25,757 nucleotides of DNA from the NCBI GenBank assembly GCA_964058805.1, contig CAXKVV010001415.1, positions 1 to 25,757 of the forward strand, in the 5' to 3' direction. The stretch's first letter is position 1; each line of letters opens with the position of its first letter. Below are positions 9,934 through 20,215 of the stretch, in pieces. This DNA comes from Schoenoplectus triqueter (lineage: Eukaryota; Streptophyta; Magnoliopsida; Poales; Cyperaceae). A program made the translations under genes and the position numbers. The notes under the pieces are model-generated. The model saw only the letters and a program-made list of their open reading frames with translations. It was not told the origin of the DNA and made no database searches.

Positions 9934-12779
9934 TGTTTATTATAAGTTTATTGATCAACTCTTCAATATGAAACTTCTATGACATTAAATTTTCACGAAA
10001 TAAAACAATTTAAAACCGTGATATGTAATTTTAACTATTTTTACCTCATTTCTATCCATAAATTCATGAAAAGTATCATAAATGAGCTTAATAATGCCCA
10101 TTGTAAGTTTATAAAGTCAACTCTTCAATATCAACCACCTACAACACTAATTTTGTACAAATATTATTTAAATTCATTATAAATAACAGTTTTACCAGTT
10201 TTATGAGTTTTTATTCATTTTTTAACCTCATTTCTGCACATAAATCCGTGCAGATTTAAGTAAATATTTATAATAATGTATGTTATAAGTTTGTCTTATT
10301 TACTCATCAATATGAAACTTATACGCCACTGATTTCATACAAAATATAATTCATATTTAAGAAAACTACATTGTTTGTTATAAACTTATCTAATTAACTC
10401 CTTCAAATGAACCTTCTACGAATTATTTACATTTTTAATCATTTATTTGGTCCAATTTTCACACATAAATTAGTACAAACTTATCTAGTTATCTCTTTAA
10501 TATGAAACTTCTACGATTCAAAATTAGCACAAAACATAACTAACATAACTAAAGTTTGAATATGTTGTTTGCCTTTATTTAACAATTTATTGCCTCATAT
10601 CGATGCCTAAATTCATGAAATCTCATACAAATCCTTCCAATATTATTTGCTATAAATTTATCTAATTATCTCCTTCAAATGAACCTTCTACGACACATAT
10701 ATAGCACAAAACTGAATCAAATTTTATAAAAATTGCAGTTTAAAAAACTTTTTTTTTTGTTTTCTAAACATATTTTGCCTCATTTGTATATATAAATCCA
10801 TATAAATTCATAATATTTCACTAATAAAGTTAGTATAAAATTATCTAATTAAATCTTCAATATAAAACTGCAACGACACTAATTTTATTCAAAACATAAC
10901 TCGAATTAATAAAAAAAATGCATTTTAAATGATTTGTGGTGTTTTTAATCATTTTTTCCTCTTTTCTACACAAAAATTTGGGACATTCATAAATATTCTT
11001 CTAATAAGTTTTGTCATAACTTTATCTGTTCAACTCTCTAATATGAAACTTCTAGAATACTAATTTCACACAAAACATGCCTAAAATTAATTAGAAAATG
11101 CAGCTTAAACCAGCTGTTAATGTTTATATTATTTTTTTTACCTTGTCTATTATAAGTTTATGCAATCTGAAAGTTCTATGACACTAAATTCACACAATAA
11201 CTCAAATTCATTAATAACATTAATTTAAACAAACAATATGAATTTTGATATATTTTTGGCCATATTTCTATATATAAATTCATAAAAATTCACATGATTG
11301 TTTCTATTAACGCCCGTTACAAGTTTATATAATCAACTCATCAATATCGACTTTCTACCATGCTAATTTCATACAACAGATAACTCAAATTCATTAAAAA
11401 CAACAGTTTTAACTGCTATATAAGTATTTATTCATTTCTATCTCATTTTTGCACTGAAATTTATAAATATTCATGTAAATGCATCTAATAATGTCTGTTA
11501 TAAGTTTATCTTATTTACTCATTAATATGAAACTTCTAATCAACTCTTTAATATTAAACTGCTACAACACTGATTTTGCACAAAACACACCTCAAATTTA
11601 TTTTGTTTAAACTAGATGTTTGAGCTTTCATTTATTTTTTATCGCGTTTCTACACATAAATTTGTGAAAATTCACGTGAATGCTCCCAACATTGTCTATT
11701 ATAAGTTTATCTGATCAACTCTTCAATATGAAACTTCTACGATAATAAATTCCCATGAAAGATAACTTTGAAGTTTTAACTATTTTTAGCCTCATTTCTA
11801 CCTATAAATTCATGAAAATTATCATGAATGCTCTTAATAATGCCCATTACAAGTTTTAAAGTCAACTCTTCAATATGAACCTTGTACGACACTAATTTTG
11901 TACAAAGCACTACTTAAATTCATTATAACAACACTTTTACCTGCTATATTAGTTTTAATACATTTTTGCCTTATTTTTGCACATAAATATGTACAAATTC
12001 ATGTAAATATTTCTAATAATATATGTTCTAATTTATCTTTTCTACTCACGAATATAAAATATCTAGCATACTAATTTCACAAAAACTTAACTGCAATTTA
12101 AGAAAACTGCATATTATTTGCATTTTTAATCATTTGTTTGGTCCAATTTTCACACATAAATTTATATAAAGTCATATCCTAATAATGTGTGTTATATGTT
12201 TATCTAGTTATCTTCTCTTCAATATGATGATTCTATGATACAAATTTTACATAAAACTTAACTCAAATTCAACAACAAAAAGCAGTTGGAAATTTCTTTT
12301 TTTTTCATTATTTTAATCATTTGTAACCTCATTTCTAATCAAAAATTCATGAAATTACGTACGCACACTCCTAATAGTGCCTATTATAAGTTTATCGAAT
12401 TAAGTCCTTCATACAGACCTCCTACGACATTGATATCGCACAAAATTGAATTAAATTTAACAATAACTATAATTTAAAAACTTATTTGCTTTTTTAATCA
12501 TAGTTTGCCCCATTTGTCCTTATAATTCATGCAAGTCCATAATATTTCTCGTAATGAAATCTACTATAAAATTATCTAATTAAATATTTAATATAAAACT
12601 TCTACAACACTAATTTTATTCAAAACATAACTGAATTACTAAAAAAATGCATTTTAAATGATTTGTTGCGTTTGTACTCACATTTTTGCCTCTTTCCTAC
12701 ATAAAAATTTGGGAACATTCATAAATATTCTTCTAATAATAAAGTTTGTCATAAGTATATCTATTCAAATATTCAATAT
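9931..12779 (+). repeat. AT-rich ~180-bp tandem satellite, block 1 (before the solo LTR)
   Basis: Monomers share an anchor (TATAAGTTTATCTAATCAAC), then TTCAATATGAAACTTCTACG, a TTTTTAATCATTTT segment, CCTCATTTCTACACATAAAT and AATGCTCCTAATAATGTCTA. Anchors fall near 9943, 10104, 10286, 10381, 10477, 10653, 10836, 11017, 11153, 11318, 11501, 11539, 11702, 11850, 12029, 12194, 12386, 12565 and 12752. The common spacing is 176-187 bp; shorter steps come from internal deletions. Monomer types recur: the type at 9943-10104-10286 (TGATCAACT, AAAGTCAACT, CTTATTTACTC) returns at 11702-11850-12029, giving a higher-order period of about 1.76 kb. All monomers are in the same orientation. Open frames here are chance. 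The junction with the Copia fragment is at about 9931-9935. Confidence 0.9.
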
Positions 12780-14133
12780 TGATAAACCTCATTTATATAT
12801 TATATTCAATTAGGGTTTTATCTCAAAAACTATGCATTTTATGTTAATTGTTAAGAATTTATTCAGTTTTTATGTCGAGTTCGAGATACTGTTGTATTTC
12901 TTATTGTTTTGCAGGTTATGAAATGTAAACAATGATGTTAACATGAGAAATGATGCTTGAAACAGGATGGATCGAACCTACACGAAGAAATCAAGTGAAA
13001 AACACTTCTGGACAAAATTTGCGGACCACAATCATCAAATTGTGGACCACAATTATGAGATTTGCTCTTTGGTTCGCTCTGATAAGAAAGTGCAAAAATG
13101 TCGGACCGTAATTTTTGGGCTGGAAGCGCGAACTTGCATTTTTAAAGCGGTTTTCTCATTGAAATTAAGAGATTTTAGCACTTATTCGTCCAGAACATCT
13201 CTCAACTGATTGGAGATAAGATCCCAAGCAATAAAAAAAGGAAGAACACCATTGGAAAGATATTTGAAGGAGAACTCAAGAATTGGACGAGAAATCGTAG
13301 ATCTTCTTGGTTTACTCTTTTCTCATGTTGTACTGTTGTTTAAATATGAATCTTTGTGCAATCATTGACATGATTCATGGCTTGACACCCTTCTAGGGGT
13401 CTAGATGTAAATTCGATAACTCGAATGGTTTAATTTACTCGTGTGTTGATCTTTTAGTTCTTGTTGTTTGTGATTGTTATTTTGTCTAAATTGAATGCTT
13501 AGTTTTAATTAACTGTATGTTACCTTAGAAGTGAAAGCGGAAACCGAAAGGTGGAACTAAATATTCTGACCCAAAACAGTGATTTAGGTCATAGGCCAAG
13601 TACTTAATCGTGAAACTTATTATCTAAGGGAAAACTGAGGAAACCCTAGAAATTGTGTGAGGTATCGAAAGACGAAGTACAAAATCTAGGTTATGTCAAA
13701 GTGATTCACTGATCTTAATGGGTTTAGACTTGTAAGGTGATGCACTTAATCGTGAAATCTGAATTATTTAGGTATGCTATCAAGCCACAAAAGTATAAAT
13801 TTGATACTAAATCTGAGATTGAATCCCCGATAAATACTAGAACATATTAAAAGATCAAATAGAGTGAATTGACCAAACAAGTGAGAGTGAAGCCGAAAGC
13901 CCCTAGAATCCTCTATTTGATAAATTTTTTAGTAGTTGTTGTTAGATTTATGCACTCTTAGTTTAATACAAAACTCTCGTTCGATTGTCTAGATTAGTGA
14001 AACTTGCGAGAACCGGTAATTCACCATTGTCCTTGTGGTTCGACACCCCGACTACTACTTGACTAGGCCACGTGCTTGTGGCTGAAATTGAGTATAAATT
14101 AGGGTATTTATTGGCTTAGCAAAATACACATCA
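12780..14133. mobile_element. Solo LTR of an LTR retrotransposon (1354 bp), inserted in a satellite monomer
   Basis: The element begins TGATAAAC and ends ACACATCA (TG...CA, with inverted TGAT/ATCA). It is flanked by a perfect 5-bp duplication, AATAT, at 12775-12779 and 14134-14138. With the element and one AATAT removed, the flanks read TTCAATATGAAACTTCTAG, an exact satellite monomer, which confirms both borders. There is no internal coding region and no second LTR, so this is a solo LTR, presumably left by LTR-LTR recombination. Its length, and a segment near 14029-14050 (CCTTGTGGTTCGACACCCCG) like those near the 3' end of long plant LTRs, suggest Ty3/Gypsy; that assignment is tentative. The word CACTTAATCGTGAAA or close variants recurs at about 13602 and 13744. 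Confidence 0.88.
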
Positions 14134-16227
14134 AATATGAAACTTCTAGAATATTAATTTCGCAAAAAAAAACATACCTCAAATTCATTAAAAAAAAATA
14201 CAACTTAAACCAACTGTTTGTGTTTCTATTAATTCTTGACCTCATCTCTGCATATAAATTTGTCAAAATTCAAATAAATACTCTTAATATTGTCAACTAT
14301 AAGTTTATATAATTAACTCTTCAATATGAAACTTCTACGATACTAAATTTACACAAATAATAACTCAAATTCATTAATAATTTAATTTAAAACAACAGTA
14401 CGAGTTTGTAACTATTTGTTGCCTCATTTCTATCCATAAATTCATGAAAATTACCAAAATACTCTTAATAATTCTATTACAAGTTAATAAAGTCAACTCT
14501 TTCATATGAACCTTCTACAACACTAGTATCGCACAAAATAGAAATCAAATTTTACAAAAACTACAATTTAAAAACTTATTTGTTTCTTTAATCATTTTTT
14601 ATCTCATTTGCACATATAAATTTGTGCAAATTCATAAAAAAAAATCAATAAAGTCTACTATAAGTTTATCTAATTAAATCTTCAATATATAATTTCTACG
14701 AGACTAATTTTGTACAAAGCATAACTAAAATAAATCAAAAGAGTATTTTAAACAATGTTTGCATGTTTTTAATCATTTTGACATCATTTCTACACACAAA
14801 TTTTGGCACGTTCATATTTATTCGAATATATAATCAACTCATTAATAAGAAGCTTCTACAACATTGATTTCGCACAAGACACACCTCAAATTCATTGTGG
14901 TTAAACCAGATGTTTGATTTTTTTTATTCATTTTTTGTTGTATTTCCGTGCATATATTTGTGAAAATTCACGTGAATGCTTCTAATATTGTCTATTATAA
15001 GTTTTTTTTTTATCAATTCTCCAATATGAAACTTCTATGACATTCAATTCACATGAAACTTAACTGAAATTTAAAAAACTGCATATTATACTAGATGTTT
15101 GTATTTTTAATCATTTGTTTGGTCCAATTTCTACACATAAATCTGTACAAAGTCACATCCTAATAATTTATATTGTATGTTTATCTAGTTAGCTCTTTAA
15201 TATGATGATTCTACAATATAAAATTAGCACAAAACTTAGCTCAAATTCAACAAAAAAAAAACAGTTCAAAAATTCTTTTTGCGTTATTTCAATCATTTGT
15301 GACCTCATTTTTAATAAAAAGTTCATGAAATTTTATGCAAATACTCTTAATATTATCTGTTATAAGTTTATCTAATTAACTCATTCATATGAACCTCATA
15401 CGACACAATACTGCATAAAATTGAATCAAATTTAACAAAAACTGCAGTTCGAAAAACTTATTTGCTTTTTTAATTATATTTTACATCATTTGACCATAAA
15501 AATACGTGAAAAATTCATATTATTTATCCTAATGAAGTCTACTATAAAATTATCTAATTAAATATTCAATATAAAACTTCTATGACACTAATTTCATTCA
15601 AAACATAATTCAAATTAATAACAAAATTATTTTAAATAATTTGTTGCATTTTAATCATTTTTTGTATCTTTTTTACACAAAAGTTTAAGAACATTCATAA
15701 ATATTATTCTAATAAGATTTGTCATAAGTGTATCTAATGAACTCTTCAATACAAAACTATTAGGATACTAATTTCACACAAAATATACCTCAAATTCATT
15801 AATAAATGTAGCTTAAACCAACTGTTTATGTTTCTATTAATTCTTAGACATCATTTCTTCACATAAATTTATAAAAATTCATGTAAAATGCTCCTTATTA
15901 TTATCTATTATATGTTTATATAATTAATTATTTAATATAAAACTTCTACAATACTAAATTCACACAAAAAATTACTCAGATTCATTAATAATATTAATTC
16001 AAACAGACGATATAAGTTTTGAACTATTTTTTACTTCATTTCTATCCATAAATTCTTGAAAATTCACATGAATATTGCTATTCACATCTGTTATAAGTTT
16101 ATATAATCAACTCATCAATATCAACCTTCTACCATGCTTATTTCATACAAAAATAACTCAAATTCATTAAAAACAATAATTTTGACTGTTGTATAAGTAC
16201 TTATTTATTTTTACCTCATTTCTACAT
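14134..16227 (+). repeat. AT-rich ~180-bp tandem satellite, block 2 (solo LTR to first Helitron)
   Basis: The monomer split by the solo LTR resumes at once. Anchors fall near 14299, 14480, 14660, 14828, 14997, 15175, 15362, 15545, 15725, 15910 and 16094, spaced 168-188 bp. The monomer near 14480 starts like the AAAGTCAACT type but continues like the type with CTTTCATATGAACC and ATCGCACAAAAT, so it is a hybrid. From 15362 the type order (TTAACTCATTCATATGAACC, then AATTAAATATTCAATATAAA, and so on) repeats that seen from 10653 and 12386. The block ends inside a monomer at the first Helitron. Confidence 0.88.
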
Positions 16228-16682
16228 AAAAGCATCTAAGAATTGGAGGGCCCATTTTTTGTCATTGTAAATTTTTATTATACCCATTTTATCCCTCAAT
16301 TAGACGGATAATATTTATTGTTGGTTGATCGAACGTATATGATCGCGTCCATTGATCCCCTCTTTCTCTCCATTTCTTTCCCTTATATACTATTATTTCC
16401 ATAATTTTTGTTTTTTATTTAGCAACTTTGTGCATATTTGGTAAGAAATTAATGGTGATAATATATGTTAGAATAATTTACTTTTCTTTGCACAAAAATC
16501 ATGAATCATTAAATCATATTCTACAAAAATCTCATCCAAAATTAAATATAGTCTTTATTATATGTTTTCTCTATAATTTGGTGAATTTATAATTTAATAT
16601 TAGATAAATGTGAATTTTTTATCTTATAATATTTTAATGTTTAAATAAAAAATTCTGCTGCAACGCGCGGGTATATAGCTAG
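16228..16682 (+). mobile_element. Non-autonomous Helitron, copy 1 (5' end slightly truncated)
   Basis: About 455 bp unrelated to the satellite, ~97% identical by eye to 18359-18810. The 3' end reads GCTGCAACGCGCGGGTATAT then AGCTAG and is followed by T, the Helitron CTRR|T end with a GC-rich subterminal segment. The left palindrome arm seems eroded (TCTGC where CCCGC would pair with GCGGG). Compared with copy 2, about 17 bp at the 5' end (the TCTATACTATTATATA part) are missing, and roughly 10 bp of monomer may be lost at that junction. No protein is encoded, so mobility would depend on an autonomous relative. Confidence 0.78.
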
Positions 16683-18341
16683 TTTATATAAATACTTCTT
16701 ATAATGTTAAATATAACTTTATTTATTTATTCATCAATATAAATTTCTACGATAATAATTTCACCAAGAACTTGTTTGAAATTAATGAAAAATAACATTT
16801 CAAACTAGTTATTTGTATTTTTAATCATTTTTTGGTCTAATTTCTACAAATAAATTTGCATAAGAAATATAAATGCTCCTAATAATATATATTATAGTTT
16901 TATCTAGTAATCTCTTCACTATGATGTTTCTATGGTACAAATTTAACACAAAATTTATCTCAAATTCAAAAATAAAATCAGTTTGAATATGTTATGTGTA
17001 TTTTTTTAATTATTTGTAGTCCCATTTCTAATCATAAATTCATGAAGTTTCATACGAATACTCTTAATATTTTATGTTATAAGTTATCTAATTAACTCTT
17101 TCATATGAACTTTCTACGACACTAATATTGCACAAAATTAAAAACAAATTTAATAAAATATGCAGTCTAAAAAACTTATTTGCTTTTTAAATTATTTTTA
17201 TCTCATTTGTACATACAATTTTGTGCAAATTCGTAAAAAAAATTCTAATAATGTCTAATATAAATTTATTTAATTCAATATTCAATATATAACTTCTATG
17301 ACACTAATTTTGTGTAAAACATAACTAATATAAATAAAAAAGTACATTTTAAACAATTTGTTCATTTTTTTAATCTTTTTGTTCTTATTTCTACACACAA
17401 ATTTGTGCACATTCATAAATATTCTCCTAGTATAGTTTATTATAAATATATATAATCAAGTCTTCAATATAAAGCTTCTACAATACTAATTTTGTACAAA
17501 GCACACCTCAAATTCATTTATCTTAAACCAAATGTTTGAGTTTTTATTCATTTTTTGTCTCGTTTCTACACATAAATTTGTAAAAAATCACGTGAATGCT
17601 CTTAGTAATCTTAGTATTGTCTATTATAAGTTTATTTGATCAACTCTTCAATATGAAACTTTTACAACACTGAATTCACATAAAATATAACTCAAATTTA
17701 TTAAAAAATAATTGAAAACTGCGATATGCATTTTAAACTATTTTAGCCTCATTTCTATCCATATATTGATAAAAACTATCATAAATACTCTTAATAATGT
17801 CCATTATAAGTTTATAAAGTCAATTTTTTAATATGAACCTTCTACCACACTAATTTTGTATAAAACATTACTCAAATTCATTATAAACAATAGTTTTACC
17901 TGCTATATGAGTTTTTATTTATTTTTGTCTCATTTCTGTACATAAATTCATACAAATTCATATAAATATTTTTAATAATGTATCTAATAAATTTATCTTA
18001 TTTACTCATCAATATGAAACTTCTATGACACAAATTGCACACAAAATTTGACTCAAATTTAAGAAAATTGCATATTATAATCGTTATTTTTATTTTTAAT
18101 CATTTGTTTAGTCCAATTTTTATACATAAATTTGTACAAAGTCATATTCTAGTTATCTCTTCAATATAAAACTTTTTTGATTCAAATTTAGCACAAAACT
18201 TAACTCAAATTCAACAAATATATATTTTGAATCTGCTCTTTATGCTTTTTAATCATTTATTGCCTCATTTCTATTCATAAGTTCATAAAATTTTATAGAA
18301 ATCCCCCTAATATTGTCTATTGTAAGTTGATCAAATTAAAA
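16683..18341 (+). repeat. AT-rich ~180-bp tandem satellite, block 3 (between the two Helitrons)
   Basis: The monomer interrupted by Helitron copy 1 resumes at 16683 (TTATATAAATACTTCTTATA). Anchors fall near 16713, 16894, 17079, 17261, 17442, 17627, 17807, 17989, 18150 and 18322, mostly 180-185 bp apart. The TTAACTC-TTCATATGAAC type appears at 15362, 17079 and 18322. Removing the Helitron gives about 1262 and 1243 bp, that is two successive seven-monomer steps, against about 1.73 kb (ten-monomer) spacing in block 1. The block ends inside a monomer at Helitron copy 2. Confidence 0.88.
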
Positions 18342-18810
18342 TCTATACTATTATATAAAGCATCTAAGAATTGGAGGGTCCATTTTTTGTCATTGTAAAT
18401 TTTTATTATACCCATTTTATCACTCAATTAGACGGATAATATTTATTGTTGGTTGATCGAACGTATGTGATCGCGTCCATTGATCCCCTCTTTCTCTCCA
18501 TTTCTTTCCCTTATATACTATTATTTCCATAATTTTTGTTTTTTATTTAGCAACTTTGTGCATATTTGGTAAGGAATTAATGGTGATAATATATGTTAGA
18601 ATAATTTATTTTTCTTTCCATAAAAATCATGAATCATTAACTCATATTGTGCAAAAATCTCATTCAAAATTAAATATAGTCTTTATTATATGTTTTCTCT
18701 ATAATTTGGTGAATTTATAATTTAATATTAGATAAATGTGAATATTTTTATCTTATAATATTTTAATGTTTAAATAAAAAATTCTGCTGCAACGCGCGGG
18801 TATATAGCTA
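18342..18810 (+). mobile_element. Non-autonomous Helitron, copy 2 (complete 5' end)
   Basis: The 469-bp element begins TCTATACTATTATATAAAGC directly after an A, the typical plant Helitron 5' terminus. It ends GCAACGCGCGGGTATATAGC then TA before T; the final G of the CTAG seen in copy 1 is missing or changed to T. The flanking satellite resumes with TTTCATATGAAG, the continuation expected for this monomer type, with no target duplication, as expected for Helitrons. About a dozen substitutions separate it from copy 1. The two copies lie in different monomer types at different monomer positions, so they are independent insertions rather than a duplicated block. Confidence 0.82.
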
Positions 18811-19001
18811 TTTTCATATGAAGTATCTACGATATTATTATCGCGCAAAAGTAAACTCAAATTTAATAAAAATTAGAGTTTAAAAAACTTATTTGCTTTT
18901 TTAATCATAATTTTCCGCATTTGTACATATAGATTTGTACAAATTCATAGTATTTCTCCTAATAAAGTCTAGTATAAAATTATTTAATTAAATATTCAAA
19001 T
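18811..19001 (+). repeat. AT-rich ~180-bp tandem satellite, terminal block
   Basis: Completes the monomer broken by Helitron copy 2 and adds about 28 bp of the next, including the AATTAAATATTCAA word typical of the type that follows it elsewhere (12565, 15545). Satellite similarity stops at about 19001 and unrelated intergenic sequence begins. Confidence 0.8.
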
Positions 19002-19109
19002 TAAGTGGAAAAATAAGGAGTTGAGGAATTGATGGTTCCATATGACATAGAGGTCTTTCTCTCTAACACCATTCCAAATTCTTCTTTACGATGTCTTCTT
19101 TTTACCCCT

Positions 19110-19150
19110 GTACCAAGCAACGCAAACCAAGAGTTTGCATCTGCAAAGGA
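19110..19150. repeat. 41-bp dispersed repeat, copy A (partner at 19889-19930)
   Basis: GTACCAAGCAACGCAAACCA, followed by AGAGTTTGCATCTGCAAAGGA, recurs at 19889-19930 with about three substitutions and one indel. Weaker similarity may continue (GCTGAGGCCCGTCAC against GCTGAGTCTCACTTGCGTC), suggesting a larger decayed duplication of DNA flanking the beta-galactosidase 3' end. Confidence 0.65.
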
Positions 19151-19649
19151 AGCCCAAAACTAAACCCAACTGACAAGAATTACGCTGAGGCCCGTCACTA
19201 AAATGCAGTAACAAATGAATATTTCTTAAAATTGAAAAATGAGAAATATTACGTGTTAAGAAACAAACTTGTATACTCGTATGGCTTTACGCCTTTACCA
19301 TTGGCCTCTTTTGAACGGAAAAACAGTTGCATGCTAGAAATTGGGCCGCATGTCAGTCTTGAAAAGGACCACACATGCCAAATTTACGAAAAGCACACAC
19401 ATCATAATTAAGGTCATGTGAGGTAGTTGATTAATTACAACCAAGCAATGAGCCTCTAGTGGTAGTAGTTAGTAAAGAAACAAAACACATCCTTCTTTCT
19501 CGCGCTAATATTGAAGCGCATCAGTACAGCAACAACTGGTAGCTAGAGAAAAGGGACTACAATTACTTGTAAGGTTATCATGGTAAGCAAAACATGTGCT
19601 GTAAACATTTCACGAAACACGTGTGCTGTGTGCAAATGCTAATTTCTTC

Positions 19650-19778
19650 TCATTCATCAGAAACAGAAAAGAAAGAACCGGCCGAAGGAAAAAAAAAAGT
19701 AAAAAAATACTTTGTGAAATATTCATCAGAAACAACAAAGAAAGAACCCTCCAGAAGGGAAAAAAGAGTAAAACTGAG
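19650..19778. repeat. Two-copy GA-rich tandem duplication (~70-bp unit)
   Basis: ATTCATCAGAAACA followed by AAAGAAAGAACC, then GAAGG and an A-rich run ending in AGTAAAA, occurs at about 19652-19708 and again at 19722-19772. A simple local duplication with drift; no coding or regulatory role is apparent. Confidence 0.6.
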
Positions 19779-20215
19779 AGAAATATTCATTCCTTGAGTA
19801 CAAATTTCTTAATACATAGACGGTACAACAATAAGATGTACATATTATGACCAATTACAAAAAATAGAAGTGTTCCACGTCCGAATAAGTACCAAGCCAC
19901 GCAAACCAAGAGTTTGCATCTACAAATGGACTCAAAAAATGGTATAAGCTGAGTCTCACTTGCGTCCCTCCCCTATAATCCAAATAATATACATTTACAA
20001 AACACTTCATCAATGGTGTAGTTCGGTGTCAACATATTAAATCAATGCTAGCTTGGGGCTTTTGTCAGAGTGTCACAGTTCCTGCAACTTAACTTCTTCC
20101 AAAAGCTGAAGAATTGAACCTCCAGTTTCACTTGTTGTATAAAAACATGTATGGGTCTCATAGCAGAATAACTACATAGAATAGATAGAACTTTCATAGT
20201 CTATTATGCAAGCTT

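Larger units (their letters stand above)
19002..20215. other. Intergenic region downstream of the beta-galactosidase gene, including its presumed 3' UTR
   Basis: No supported gene. The part next to 20216 should hold the 3' UTR of the minus-strand beta-galactosidase; I could not fix a polyadenylation site. Two small repeat pairs are visible and listed separately: a 41-bp word at 19110 and 19889, and a tandem ~70-bp GA-rich pair at about 19650-19775. The short open frames at 19594-19850 come from that GA-rich pair and resemble nothing I recognise. Confidence 0.5.

Noticed and set aside
9979..10182. Open frames inside the satellite (also 12286-12477)
   Set aside because: They consist of satellite monomer sequence, do not persist across monomers and show no recognisable protein.
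12967..13209. 80-codon open frame within the solo LTR
   Set aside because: It lies wholly between LTR borders fixed by a target duplication; LTRs of this type are non-coding and the peptide resembles nothing known.
16228..18810. The two ~460-bp similar segments as LTRs of a single retrotransposon
   Set aside because: The DNA between them is ordinary satellite, the ends are TC...CTAG rather than TG...CA, there is no target duplication, and each copy interrupts a different monomer type.
9931..19001. CRISPR-like array
   Set aside because: Repeats are ~180 bp, divergent and contiguous without unique spacers, in plant nuclear DNA.
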